Positions 7,825-16,435 of a DNA stretch of 64,000 bases are shown piece by piece; the stretch's first letter is position 1; each line of letters starts with the position of its first letter. The translations under genes and the position numbers were made by a program. The stretch is from positions 4,278,001 through 4,342,000 of the forward strand of contig NZ_BAABED010000001.1 in NCBI RefSeq assembly GCF_039539965.1, in the 5' to 3' direction. The stretch is from Arthrobacter methylotrophus (GTDB lineage Bacteria > Actinomycetota > Actinomycetes > Actinomycetales > Micrococcaceae). The notes beneath the pieces were generated by a model that saw nothing but the letters and a program-made list of their open reading frames with translations, ran no database searches and was not told the origin of the DNA.

Positions 7825-9660
7825 TTAAACTGCTGCTTCGACGGCCAGGCTGAGGCGGTCGACGCCGTGGATGGCGTCGGCGGCTCTGACCAGGGTCAGG
7901 TGTGAGAATGCTTGGGGAAAGTTGCCGGCCATCCGTCGTTCGTTCGTTGCGTATTCTTCGCTAAGCAGGCCGAGCTCGTTGGCAAACCCGACGAGTTTGT
8001 CCATGAGCATTGTTGCCTCGGCCTGACGGCCTGTGCGGGCATATTGTTCCACGAGCCAGAAAGAGCATGCGAGGAAAGGATGTTCGCCCGGTTCCAGGCC
8101 GTCAACGCCGCTCTCTGTTCGATAGCGCAGCAAGAGACCGTCGTCGGTGAGGAGTTCTTTTTCCAGCCGTGCGACTGTGCCGAGCATGTGTTCATCGTTG
8201 TAGGGGAGAAAACCGACCTGTGGAATGACGAGTAACGCAGCGTCGGTTTGGCCTCCGCCGTAGGTCTGGGTAAAGGAGTTAATCCTCCGGTCGAATCCCT
8301 CGCGCATTATCTCTTCGCGCAACCGGCCACGCAGATGCTCCCACTTCGTTATATCTCCGGATAGTCCGTGGATCCGCACTGCCCGGATCCCGCTGTTGAA
8401 GGCGGCCCACATCATCACTCGTGAGTGGGTGAAGTACTGTGCCTGGCCGCGCATTTCCCAAAGGCCGAAGTCCTTGTCATCGAAGTGTCTTTCGACGAAT
8501 CCCAAGAGGGCCCGCTGAAGGGCCCAGGAGAAATGGTCTTCTTTACCTCCGGCCATACGCAGTCTTTCCAATGCCACCATCACTTCGCCGACAACATCGG
8601 CCTGGAACTGTGAAGCGGCCGCATTTCCAATGCGAACAGGCTTGGAGTTCGCATATCCGGGGAGGTGGTTGAGCTCGCGTTCAGGAAGTTCCCGTTCTCC
8701 CCCGACCCCGTACATGATCTGAATTTGCTCGGGGTTGCCGGCCAGTGCCCGAAGGAGCCAGTTGCGCCACTGAAGCGCCTCCGTTTCATAACCGTGGGTC
8801 AGCATCGATTCCAGCGTCAGGGCCGCATCGCGCAACCAGCAATACCGGTAGTCCCAGTTCCGTGATCCGCCGAAATCCTCCGGGAGGGACGTCGTGGGAG
8901 CTGCGACAATGCCGCCGGTTTCAAAATGCGTCAGGGCCCGCAGTACTAACAACGAACGTTTCACCGCACTCCCATAGGCGCCGTCTTGCCGGCAGTGGCT
9001 TCCCCAGCGGCTCCAGTACTCAGTGGCTTCTTCAAGAGCAGCATCAACGTCAACCGCTGCTGGCAGGGGGCGGTGGGAGGGGAACCACGTTAGTTCAAAA
9101 TCCACCTTCTCGCCCTTTGAAATGAGGAATTTTCCCTCGTGCCCGTGCGCATGGGCTTGTGGAAGATGAGGTCCTCTTAGCGCCAGAGCATCCGGACCGG
9201 CCATGGCCAACAGGACCGGAGCCGCCGTCGGCGCATTGTCCCGGACACGACTCACCCAAGGCACGACCGTTGAATATCCCGGGCGGATCCGAAGTTCCTG
9301 ATGCATCTCAACGCTGCCAGCCAAACCGGTAACCCGGCGGATAAGGGAGGAACCGTTATCCCCCAGCGGCATGAAATCGGTAACCAGGACGCTTCCGCCA
9401 CCGGTCTCCCAGATGGTTTGGAGCACGAAGGTCGAGTCAAGATAGTGTCGATCGACAACCACAGCACCTGATTCGCTGGGAGCCAACAGCCAGCGGCCGT
9501 GCTCATCGGTGCCCACAATTCCACTGAACACGGACGGCGAATCGAAACGCGGGAAACAGAGCCAGTCCACACTGCCGTCCCGGGATATAAGAGGCCCGGT
9601 CTGAAGATCCGATAGCAACGCATAGTCCTCTATGAGTGCAGCCATGCTCCACTCAATCAC
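7825..9660 (-). CDS. Glycoside hydrolase family 15 protein (glucoamylase/trehalase type)
   Basis: 611 aa, typical for actinobacterial cytosolic GH15 enzymes, some of which are trehalases. Visible: the N-terminal beta-domain with IEDYALLSDLQTGPLISRDG and VDWLCFPRFDSPSVF, the catalytic-domain signature GGSRNWDYRYCWLRDAALTL, and a C-terminal region with NFPQAFSHLTLVRAA. No signal peptide is seen, so it is probably intracellular. Start is GTG at 9660 with GGAGAAG just upstream; ATG at 9645 is an alternative. It sits alone between decayed regions, facing away from hxlB, and its substrate (glucan or trehalose) cannot be fixed from sequence. Confidence 0.85.
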   Translation of the reverse strand: MIEWSMAALIEDYALLSDLQTGPLISRDGSVDWLCFPRFDSPSVFSGIVGTDEHGRWLLAPSESGAVVVDRHYLDSTFVLQTIWETGGGSVLVTDFMPLGDNGSSLIRRVTGLAGSVEMHQELRIRPGYSTVVPWVSRVRDNAPTAAPVLLAMAGPDALALRGPHLPQAHAHGHEGKFLISKGEKVDFELTWFPSHRPLPAAVDVDAALEEATEYWSRWGSHCRQDGAYGSAVKRSLLVLRALTHFETGGIVAAPTTSLPEDFGGSRNWDYRYCWLRDAALTLESMLTHGYETEALQWRNWLLRALAGNPEQIQIMYGVGGERELPERELNHLPGYANSKPVRIGNAAASQFQADVVGEVMVALERLRMAGGKEDHFSWALQRALLGFVERHFDDKDFGLWEMRGQAQYFTHSRVMMWAAFNSGIRAVRIHGLSGDITKWEHLRGRLREEIMREGFDRRINSFTQTYGGGQTDAALLVIPQVGFLPYNDEHMLGTVARLEKELLTDDGLLLRYRTESGVDGLEPGEHPFLACSFWLVEQYARTGRQAEATMLMDKLVGFANELGLLSEEYATNERRMAGNFPQAFSHLTLVRAADAIHGVDRLSLAVEAAV

Positions 9661-10266
9661 AACTTCTCCACATTAGGTTAGGCCCGCCATATGCCCATCA
9701 ACACGGAACCACCAGCCCGGTAGCGGCGATAGACCCGTCGCCCCTGGAGTCTGAGCTCCGCGATCATAGGTGGCCAGTTGAATGTCACGGAGACTGGCTG
9801 TGGGGAAGATGAGCCACGTCGGCGATTATGCGAGTCGTCGCGCTAGCCACACATTCCCGGCCGATCACGGCAATTGCCGTGTCCACGAATTGTCTCCGGC
9901 GATAGCTGACGGGCTACTCGCCGTCGGTCCTCATCTTGAAGGCCAGCGTCCCGGGTACTCCCCTTTGTTCTTCAACGTCACTTGGCCTCTTTGGCTATTT
10001 CGTCGGGCACCCAAATACAAATCGAAAACTGGACCTATCCATTCATCCTCCTGTTGCTCCCACTCAACTGTCCGTGGCTTCGCGTGAATCACGATAAGGG
10101 GACGGCGGCCAGCAACACGACCCATCCGGCCCTATCGGCAAATGTCGTAAACCGACGGCGAGATTCTGGCTAAGGAACCATCGGCGCAACCGGAACTTGC
10201 GCGTTTCACGCGCTCGGACCGTCTACCGGAGGCTGTTCCGCGTACCCCAATCCTTAAGGGTAGTTA
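9661..10266. other. Non-coding region with a 16-bp palindrome
   Basis: No convincing gene in about 600 bp. At 9866-9881 there is a perfect palindrome, CACGGCAATTGCCGTG, which could be an operator for the divergently placed GH15 gene or hxlB. Nothing else recognised. Confidence 0.35.
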
Positions 10267-10381
10267 GAACCGTCAGAAAATAGCGTTACCCCTGCAGGTT
10301 TGCTTCGAGATCATGGATATCAATCAGAAGGACCCATTCGGCCTTTATGGCCGATTGCCGAATCGAAGGGACCAAATCGTG
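10267..10381 (+). promoter_or_regulatory. Shared leader/promoter of hxlB (same as upstream of tkt)
   Basis: Counterpart of 1127-1240. It carries the AACCGTCAGAAA block, TATCAAT, and a perfect dyad TCGGCC-TTTAT-GGCCGA at 10338-10354, then CGAATCGAAGGGAC and the GTG start. Conservation extends into the first codons (NPTANA). Most likely the operator/promoter of a formaldehyde- or amine-induced RuMP regulon. Confidence 0.6.
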
Positions 10382-10978
10382 AATCCGACAGCTAACGCGA
10401 CGCGTGCGGTGTATAGCACTACGAGTGATATTGTGCGTAATTTGGCGCTTGTCAGGGATGAGATCGCGGACACGGCGGCCAAGATTGATGTGCAGGAGTT
10501 GGCCGGTCTTGCGGGGCATCTGGGCCAGCCGGGCCGGGTGTTCGTCGCCGGGGCGGGCCGGAGCGGTCTGGTGTTGCGCATGGCCGGGATGAGGCTGATG
10601 CATTTGGGTTTGACGGTCCATATTGCCGGGGATACCACTACTCCGGCAATCGCGTCCGGGGACCTGCTCTTGGTGGCTTCGGGGTCGGGAACGACCTCGG
10701 GTGTGGTCAAGTCCGCGGAGACCGCGGCGAAGGCCGGGGCGCGTATTGCCGCGTTCACCACTAATCGGGAATCGCCGCTGGCCGGGCTGGCCGACGCGTT
10801 GGTGATCATTCCTGCCGCGCAGAAGACCGATCATGGTTCGAGTGTTTCGCGCCAGTACTCCGGTTCCCTGTTCGAGCAGGTGTTGTTCCTGGCTACCGAG
10901 GCTTTGTTCCAGTCGCTGTGGGAAAACGCCGACGAACCGGCTGAACAGCTGTGGCTCAGGCACGCCAACCTCGAATAA
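10379..10978 (+). CDS. hxlB: 6-phospho-3-hexuloisomerase
   Basis: 199 aa SIS-domain isomerase converting 3-hexulose 6-phosphate to fructose 6-phosphate, the second RuMP step. Visible: VFVAGAGRSGLVLRMAGMRL, LLLVASGSGTTSGVV and AAFTTNRESPLAGLADALV, all SIS sugar-phosphate-binding segments. The GTG at 10379 is preferred over an upstream ATG at 10313. It has AAGGGAC 7 nt upstream and begins NPTANA exactly like tkt, while the 22 upstream codons fall inside the conserved leader. It precedes hxlA, with a terminator-like hairpin between. Confidence 0.93.
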   Translation: MNPTANATRAVYSTTSDIVRNLALVRDEIADTAAKIDVQELAGLAGHLGQPGRVFVAGAGRSGLVLRMAGMRLMHLGLTVHIAGDTTTPAIASGDLLLVASGSGTTSGVVKSAETAAKAGARIAAFTTNRESPLAGLADALVIIPAAQKTDHGSSVSRQYSGSLFEQVLFLATEALFQSLWENADEPAEQLWLRHANLE

Positions 10979-10994
10979 CCACCCCCGGGTTACT

Positions 10995-11026
10995 GGTCCC
11001 GGTTTAGCGGGGCCCCCGTTTTTTCC
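10995..11026 (+). terminator. Intrinsic terminator between hxlB and hxlA
   Basis: GGTCCCG pairs with CGGGGCC (one wobble) around GTTTAG. The stem is followed by CCCG and a T6 run. This is a classical intrinsic terminator shape, placed inside what looks like a two-gene operon. Confidence 0.65.
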
Positions 11027-11067
11027 ATCACCATCTCTGCAGTTCCCTACAGAAAGATAAAATCATC

Positions 11068-11691
11068 ATGAAACTCCAAGTTGCCGTGGACCTCCTCACG
11101 ACCGAAGACGCTCTCGAACTGGCCGGCAAGGTCGCCGAGTACGTGGACATCATCGAGTTGGGTACCCCGTTGATCAAGGCTGCCGGGCTTGCTGTCGTCA
11201 CTGCTGTGAAGGAAGCCCACCCGGACAAGATCGTTTTCGCTGACATGAAGACCATGGACGCGGGAGAACTTGAAGCCGATATCGCTTTCAAGGCCGGCGC
11301 GGACCTGGTTACCGTGCTGGGTAGCGCTGATGACTCCACCATCGCCGGTGCGGTCAAGGCAGCCAAGGCCCACAACAAGGGCATCGTGGTTGACCTTATC
11401 GGTGTGGCCGACAAGGTTACCCGGGCGAAGGAAGTCCGTGCGCTGGGTGCGAAGTTCGTCGAGATGCACGCGGGCCTGGACGAGCAGGCTCAGCCCGGTT
11501 ACGACCTGAACGGTCTGCTCAGCGCCGGAGCCGAAGCGCGTGTTCCGTTCTCCGTGGCCGGTGGCGTGAACCTGTCCACCATCGCCGCCGTGCAGCAGGC
11601 CGGCGCTGATGTCGCCGTCGCCGGCGGCGCGATCTACGGTGCAGCCGACCCGGCCCTGGCAGCCAAGGCACTGCGCGCCGCGATCGTCTAG
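11068..11691 (+). CDS. hxlA: 3-hexulose-6-phosphate synthase
   Basis: 207 aa. It condenses formaldehyde with ribulose 5-phosphate to D-arabino-3-hexulose 6-phosphate, the entry step of the RuMP cycle. It belongs to the OMP-decarboxylase superfamily: the D-x-K-x-x-D metal/phosphate motif is D59, K61, D64 (VFADMKTMD), followed by ADLVTVLG and a C-terminal VAGGV plus AVAGGAIYG phosphate-binding loops. The ATG is preceded by AGAAAG. It may be expressed by readthrough from hxlB or from its own promoter. A broken second copy lies at 6372-7084. Confidence 0.95.
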   Translation: MKLQVAVDLLTTEDALELAGKVAEYVDIIELGTPLIKAAGLAVVTAVKEAHPDKIVFADMKTMDAGELEADIAFKAGADLVTVLGSADDSTIAGAVKAAKAHNKGIVVDLIGVADKVTRAKEVRALGAKFVEMHAGLDEQAQPGYDLNGLLSAGAEARVPFSVAGGVNLSTIAAVQQAGADVAVAGGAIYGAADPALAAKALRAAIV

Positions 11692-11704
11692 GCATCCGAG
11701 TTAC

Positions 11705-11742
11705 GGTGGCGTCCCGCGGCCTCAGGGCTGCGGGACGCCACC
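11705..11742 (+). terminator. Terminator hairpin after hxlA
   Basis: GGTGGCGTCCCGC pairs perfectly with GCGGGACGCCACC around a 12-nt loop, 13 nt after the hxlA stop. No T-tract follows, but position and strength suit the end of the hxlB-hxlA transcript. Confidence 0.65.
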
Positions 11743-11765
11743 ACCTCTGGGCGTAAGGGCCAGGC

Positions 11766-12008
11766 ATGATTCAGACACTTAAGACAGCCGGAGGAAGGCG
11801 CAGGGTACCCAAGCAGCAGCCTGTCCAGGAATGGGCTTCCCTGCAGCGCGGGAATTGTGTCGAGGTCTGGTCCGATGGTTCGTTCCTGTACATAGCCTTC
11901 GTCGATGACCGTGCCGAGGACGGCCACCTGCTCTGGGTCATCGAGAACGGCACCGGCTCCCGCCGTCTTTTTGTTCGTGATGATCCCATCACGCTGTATT
12001 CGATCTAA
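11766..12008 (+). CDS. Conserved small protein, unknown function
   Basis: 80 aa, start ATG at 11766, no membrane segment. The central part reads EWASLQRGNCVEVWSDGSF and LLWVIENGTGSRRLF. The protein encoded at 44705-44968 has the same pattern (a W/L-R-G-E core, then HLLW or QFLW, then GRRLL), so the two are paralogs of one small family. It precedes the zwf operon and may be part of it or stand alone. No function can be assigned. Confidence 0.6.
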   Translation: MIQTLKTAGGRRRVPKQQPVQEWASLQRGNCVEVWSDGSFLYIAFVDDRAEDGHLLWVIENGTGSRRLFVRDDPITLYSI

Positions 12009-12079
12009 GACACACCACACCCGCATATGAGGGGTGGCACATTTGGGGGGACCCTGGTCCCTGGGAAGGAAGCTGTAGC

Positions 12080-12295
12080 ATGCGTGGTCAGACCGCGGAG
12101 CATTTGGAAGTCCTCGTTACCGAGCCTGCTCGGCTTGAGGAGTTGCTCGACGATGCAGAAGCCATGCTCCGGCAAGTAGCGCTACCCCAAAAAATTCGAG
12201 GCATCCTGGTCACCCGCCATGATCCTCATCGATATACGCTCGCGCTCAGCGACACGGTTCCCTTTGGTGAGACCCGCGAGCAGATCCTCTCGTGA
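12080..12295 (+). CDS. Small protein, unknown function
   Basis: 71 aa, with a strong ribosome-binding site (GGAAGGAAG) 8-10 nt before ATG 12080. Leu/Glu-rich N-terminal half (EHLEVLVTEPARLEELLDD), then a basic segment ILVTRHDPHRYTLALSD. No family recognised. It ends 45 bp before zwf and is probably co-transcribed with it. Confidence 0.6.
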   Translation: MRGQTAEHLEVLVTEPARLEELLDDAEAMLRQVALPQKIRGILVTRHDPHRYTLALSDTVPFGETREQILS

Positions 12296-12340
12296 CCGTC
12301 GGTCGATGGCCGCACCGCTCGTAAAAGCTAGAAGGCAACA

Positions 12341-13897
12341 ATGTCTGTTACTTACCTTGATGCGGGTGTCAGGTCCGGGCATAACCCCCTCCGGGACCCG
12401 AGGGACCGCCGCCTGAACCGCATCGCCGGGCCGTCATCGCTGGTGCTCTTCGGAGTCACCGGTGATCTTGCCCGTAAGAAACTCCTGCCCGCCGTGTACG
12501 ACCTCGCCAACCGGGGGCTGTTGCCGCCAAGCTTCACGCTGGTCGGATTCGCCCGGCAGAACCGGGAGAATGAGGATTTTGCGGCTGGGCTAAAGGAAGC
12601 CGTCAAAGCGTATTCCCGGACGCCGTTTGATGAGGTGGTGTGGGGCCAGCTTGCCGAGGGTATCCGTTTCGTGCAGGGGGAGTTCGACGACGACGACGCT
12701 TTTAGGCGGCTTGCCGAGACTCTGGATGAGCTGGATGAGACCCGCGGGACGCGGGGGAATCATGCGTTCTATTTCTCGATTCCGCCCAAGGCCTTCGAGC
12801 AGGTCTGCCGGCAGCTTTCCCGCCACGGTCTGGCCCAGGCCGGGGACGGGCAGTGGCGGCGGGTGGTGATCGAGAAGCCCTTCGGTCATGACCTGGAATC
12901 CGCCCGGCAGCTGAACGACATTGTGGAGTCCGTGTTCCCGCCGGACGCGGTGTTCCGCATCGATCATTACCTGGGCAAGGAAACGGTCCAGAACATCCTG
13001 GCACTGCGTTTCGCGAACCAGCTCTTCGAACCGCTCTGGAACGCGAACTACGTGGACCATGTCCAGATCACGATGGCCGAGGACATCGGCACGGGGGGCC
13101 GTGCAGGCTATTACGACGGCGTCGGGGCGGCACGGGACGTGATCCAGAACCACCTTTTGCAGTTGCTCGCGTTGACGGCCATGGAAGAGCCGATTTCCTT
13201 CAACGCCGATGACCTGCGGGCCGAGAAGGAAAAGGTCCTGGCCGCGGTCAGGCTGCCCGAGGACCTGTCCACCCACTCGGCCCGGGGCCAGTTCACCGGC
13301 GGCTGGCAAGGCGGGGAACTGGTCCAGGGGTATTTGGACGAGGACGGCATCCCGGCCGATTCGAAGACCGAAACCTTCGCCGCGATCCGCCTGGATATCC
13401 ATACCCGGCGCTGGGCCGGGGCACCGTTTTACCTGCGTGCCGGTAAACGCCTCGGGCGCCGGGTCACGGAGATCGCCGTGGTGTTCAAACGCGCACCGAA
13501 CCTGCTCTTCCGCGGGCACGGGGAGGATGACTTCGGTCAGAACGCCGTGGTGATCCGGGTCCAGCCCGACGAGGGCGCCACGATCCGGTTCGGGTCCAAG
13601 GTCCCGGGCACGCAGATGGAAGTCCGCGACGTGACCATGGACTTCGGCTACGGGCACTCCTTCACCGAGTCCAGCCCCGAAGCGTACGAACGGCTCATCC
13701 TGGACGTGCTCCTGGGCGAACCCCCGCTGTTCCCGCGGCACGCCGAAGTCGAGGAGTCCTGGAAGATCCTTGACCCGTTCGAGGACTACTGGGCATCCCT
13801 GGACGAACAGCCCGAACCCTACGCTCCCGGCAGCTGGGGCCCGGCCTCGGCCGATGAGCTGCTTGCCCGCGACGGACGAACCTGGAGAAGGCCATGA
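12341..13897 (+). CDS. zwf: Glucose-6-phosphate 1-dehydrogenase
   Basis: 518 aa. It oxidises glucose 6-phosphate to 6-phosphogluconolactone with NADP+. In RuMP methylotrophs it starts the cyclic oxidation of fixed formaldehyde to CO2. Visible: dinucleotide loop LFGVTGDLARKK (36-47), EKPFGHDL (178-185), and the active-site signature RIDHYLGKE (206-214) with H209 and K213. It overlaps opcA by 4 nt (ATGA). No gnd gene is present in this window, so the 6-phosphogluconate step must be encoded elsewhere. Confidence 0.95.
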   Translation: MSVTYLDAGVRSGHNPLRDPRDRRLNRIAGPSSLVLFGVTGDLARKKLLPAVYDLANRGLLPPSFTLVGFARQNRENEDFAAGLKEAVKAYSRTPFDEVVWGQLAEGIRFVQGEFDDDDAFRRLAETLDELDETRGTRGNHAFYFSIPPKAFEQVCRQLSRHGLAQAGDGQWRRVVIEKPFGHDLESARQLNDIVESVFPPDAVFRIDHYLGKETVQNILALRFANQLFEPLWNANYVDHVQITMAEDIGTGGRAGYYDGVGAARDVIQNHLLQLLALTAMEEPISFNADDLRAEKEKVLAAVRLPEDLSTHSARGQFTGGWQGGELVQGYLDEDGIPADSKTETFAAIRLDIHTRRWAGAPFYLRAGKRLGRRVTEIAVVFKRAPNLLFRGHGEDDFGQNAVVIRVQPDEGATIRFGSKVPGTQMEVRDVTMDFGYGHSFTESSPEAYERLILDVLLGEPPLFPRHAEVEESWKILDPFEDYWASLDEQPEPYAPGSWGPASADELLARDGRTWRRP

Positions 13898-14886
13898 TCG
13901 TAGACCTGCCGGACACCACCACCTCCAAGATCTCCAAGAAGATCACCTCCCTGCGCGAGCAAGGAGGCGTGATCGCCCTCGGACGCGTCCTGACCCTGGT
14001 GGTCGTGACCACATCCGGGCTGGAAGAAGAAGCCATCGAGGCAGCCAACGACGCCAGCCGCGAACACCCCTGCCGCATCATCGTCCTCGCGGACGCCGGC
14101 GCCCAGGCACCGACCCGCCTCGACGCCCAGATCCGGGTCGGCGGGGACGCCGGGGCCTCGGAAGTCATCGTGCTGCGCGGCTACGGGGAACTCGCCAAGG
14201 AAAGCGAATCCCTCGTCGCGGCCCTGCTCCTGCCCGACGCACCCATCGTGGCCTGGTGGCCGAACGGCGCCCCCGAGAACGCCTGCGAGACCTCCATCGG
14301 ACGCATCGCGCACCGCCGGATCACCGACTCCGCCAACGAACCCGACCCCGCAGCAGCACTGGCCCGGATCCGGGAAACCTACCGGGCAGGAGACACCGAC
14401 CTCGCCTGGACACGCCTGAGCAACTGGCGCATCCAACTCGCCGCCGCCCTGGACCAAGTAGATGCATGGTCCGTCACGGCGATCGAGGTCGAGGGCGCCT
14501 CCGATTCACCCAGCACCATGCTGCTGGCCGCCTGGCTCCACCGGGCCCTGGACGCCCCCGTCACGATCGTCGCGGACCCCACCAACCACGGGATCAGAGG
14601 CGTCCGCCTGTCCCTGGCCTCCGGCGACATCCGGCTGCACCGCCCAGGCCTGACCATCGCCGAACTCACCCAACCAGGCCAGCCCGCCCAACGGATCTCC
14701 CTCCCACACCGCAGCCTGCGGGACTGCCTCGCCGAAGAACTACGCCGCCTCCACCCCGACGACGTCTTCGGCGAAACCATACGCAGCCTAGACACTTCAA
14801 AACAGCACCAAGAAAACCGCATAACACTGACCGGCAGCACGGAACCACGCAGCAACCACGACCAATTGACACTGATCGCCGTCTAA
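13894..14886 (+). CDS. opcA: Glucose-6-phosphate dehydrogenase assembly protein OpcA
   Basis: 330 aa. OpcA is the actinobacterial/cyanobacterial partner needed for full assembly and activity of G6PDH. It begins MIVDLPDTTTSKISKKI, a family-typical start, and contains VAWWPNGAPENA and later DVFGETIRSL. Its ATG overlaps the zwf stop (ATGA), so it is translationally coupled. The last 40 residues are Gln/Asn/Arg-rich and poorly conserved. Confidence 0.9.
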   Translation: MIVDLPDTTTSKISKKITSLREQGGVIALGRVLTLVVVTTSGLEEEAIEAANDASREHPCRIIVLADAGAQAPTRLDAQIRVGGDAGASEVIVLRGYGELAKESESLVAALLLPDAPIVAWWPNGAPENACETSIGRIAHRRITDSANEPDPAAALARIRETYRAGDTDLAWTRLSNWRIQLAAALDQVDAWSVTAIEVEGASDSPSTMLLAAWLHRALDAPVTIVADPTNHGIRGVRLSLASGDIRLHRPGLTIAELTQPGQPAQRISLPHRSLRDCLAEELRRLHPDDVFGETIRSLDTSKQHQENRITLTGSTEPRSNHDQLTLIAV

Positions 14887-14917
14887 GGGGACCGGGACGC
14901 AACGCCGGTTCCGTTCC

Positions 14918-15232
14918 GTGCGCTACCTCCAGGACCCGGAGTCGAAGGCATGGAACCTTAGCGATGATCCGTGGATAACCACGATCGTGGATCTGGACAC
15001 CGGCCAGGTCCTGGGAATCGTCGACGGCCGGGACCACAAGGGCACCGGAGATTGGCCCTTCGCCCGTCCGGCGCCGTGGCACGGGTGCCGGTGGTGGAAA
15101 GAGGTTGAAGTTCTCATTGTCACCGGTGCGACCACGGGCAGGTAGAGGCAAAAGAGCGCCAGGAAAAATGTCGAACGCACAGCCCACGGCTACCGGAACC
15201 CAGGCAATGATGAATCGGTTCTTCTCTTGAGA
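14918..15232 (+). pseudogene. ISL3-family transposase relic
   Basis: Frame from 14918 contains DPWITTIVDLDTGQVLGIVD and GRDHKGTGDW, the start of the ISL3 DDE domain. About 50 codons later come GATTGR-stop-RQKSARKNVE and RTAHGYRNPGND, which corresponds to the ISL3 C-terminal T-N-x-R-T-E-G-x-N-R...GFRN block with an in-frame stop. The middle of the transposase is deleted. The first ~40 bp plus opcA 3' flank resemble 23398-23468, so part of this scar was copied. Confidence 0.65.
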
Positions 15233-15334
15233 AGTGCTGTCCGGAGGACGGCCTGAGACCTGCCCTGATATCCATTTCCCCACGAAGCACCAAGAGCCCG
15301 TCTGGGAGGTGGGCACACCGGAGTAGCGTCCACT

Positions 15335-15625
15335 TACGTGACCCGGATGGACCACCCGATCTATACCCTGGCTGTCGGTGACCCGGACGGTGCAGCGGGG
15401 CAGAACATCAACATCTGGATGTCCGTCTTCAACAGCCAGGGCCAGTACATCTTCGGCACGGGCCCCATCTCCCAGCCGGGGTCCGGAGAGTACCCGTCCT
15501 GACCAAGCCCGTCGAAACTGGACGACGGAGTGTACCAGTTGCAGGCACAGGCCCAAGACGCGCAAGGCCAGAACTCCGGGGTCATGCAGTTCTTCTTCGA
15601 AGTGAAAACAACGGCCCCTGCAGCG
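15335..15625 (+). pseudogene. Ig-like-domain protein fragment with in-frame stop
   Basis: Plus frame reads DHPIYTLAVGDPDGAAGQNI and INIWMSVFNSQGQYIFGTGP, then a TGA, then in the same frame LDDGVYQLQAQAQDAQGQNS and GVMQFFFEVKTTAPAAPDI. The pattern (paired beta-strands, TAPAAP linker) is that of bacterial Ig-like repeats in secreted proteins. No start, signal peptide or anchor is present, so it is a broken remnant. Confidence 0.4.
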
Positions 15626-15632
15626 CCGGACA

Positions 15633-16250
15633 TTACTGGTGAGACCCCTGTTGCCTCCGCGATCTCAGCATCATCCAGATCCCGACGGCGAAGACCAGGC
15701 AAAAGACCGCAGGCGGGAACAGCTGGGCGGGAAGAGTTGGATTACCAGCCACCGCAGCCAAAACGCCCATGCCTCCGAGCACGATTCCCCCAAGCAAAGC
15801 AAGGAGGCCAATTCTTCGGTAGGCCCGGGCATTGCCGTCGTTCAGGCTGGAAGCCGTGGACCGTCCGGTTCCCACAGGCTCGTACAACTGGACCAGAAAC
15901 AACGCCAATAGGGCGGGAAACAGGCCCCACTGCCCGTTCCCAGAGGGGTGGCCAGATGTCACAGAAATAGTCACGATGATCATGATGACCATGAGGACGA
16001 TGTAGACGAGCAGGCAAACATACTTCCATCGTCGTCGAGTTCGTGTCACCGGGCCGGCCTTCGTCTTGCCGACCAGAACGACTACACCAAATAGCAGGGC
16101 AAGAGCGGCCATAACGCTCAGGACGATCCCGAACAATATGTCCGTTCCGGGAAGCCATGCCATAAACAGCGTGATAAGCGCCAAAACAAGGACCAACACC
16201 CCGTCCGCGATCCGAAGCCCCGTCTCAGCTTTATGAGATGCCATGGTCAA
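15633..16250 (-). CDS. Multi-pass membrane protein, unknown function
   Basis: 205 aa (198-203 if a downstream Met is used). About five hydrophobic segments: 15-35, 38-62, 76-98, 106-120 and 148-196 (probably two). A basic loop TRTRRRWK lies before the third. No recognised domain. It sits between the Ig-like fragment and the unit I permease, both pointing left, with no obvious link to either. Confidence 0.55.
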   Translation of the reverse strand: MTMASHKAETGLRIADGVLVLVLALITLFMAWLPGTDILFGIVLSVMAALALLFGVVVLVGKTKAGPVTRTRRRWKYVCLLVYIVLMVIMIIVTISVTSGHPSGNGQWGLFPALLALFLVQLYEPVGTGRSTASSLNDGNARAYRRIGLLALLGGIVLGGMGVLAAVAGNPTLPAQLFPPAVFCLVFAVGIWMMLRSRRQQGSHQ

Positions 16251-16389
16251 ACCCCTAGTCTCGAGTGGGTTGCGATGTGAACGCGCATGTGTGGGTCTTT
16301 CTGGCTAATTGGGGCGGGTGCGGTGTTTGTTGGGGTTAAAGGCGAGTTGGCCGTTTGCGCGCAGCGACTCGATGGCGTCCTTAGGGGTT

Positions 16390-16426
16390 CGGTTCCCGGT
16401 GCGGTTGCGGGCCGCACCGGGAACCG
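16390..16426 (-). terminator. Terminator hairpin of permease I
   Basis: CGGTTCCCGGTGCGG pairs with CCGCACCGGGAACCG, 10 nt after the permease stop. The same hairpin follows permease II (34157-34191). Related GTCCCCGGTGC hairpins follow the oxidase of unit II. The duplicated block ends just beyond it (about 16381). Confidence 0.65.
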
Positions 16427-16435
16427 GCTGTTTCT

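Noticed and set aside
10313..10378. Upstream ATG extending HxlB by 22 residues
   Set aside because: The 22 codons fall in the leader shared with tkt, and the GTG at 10379 has the ribosome-binding site and the NPTANA start common to both genes.
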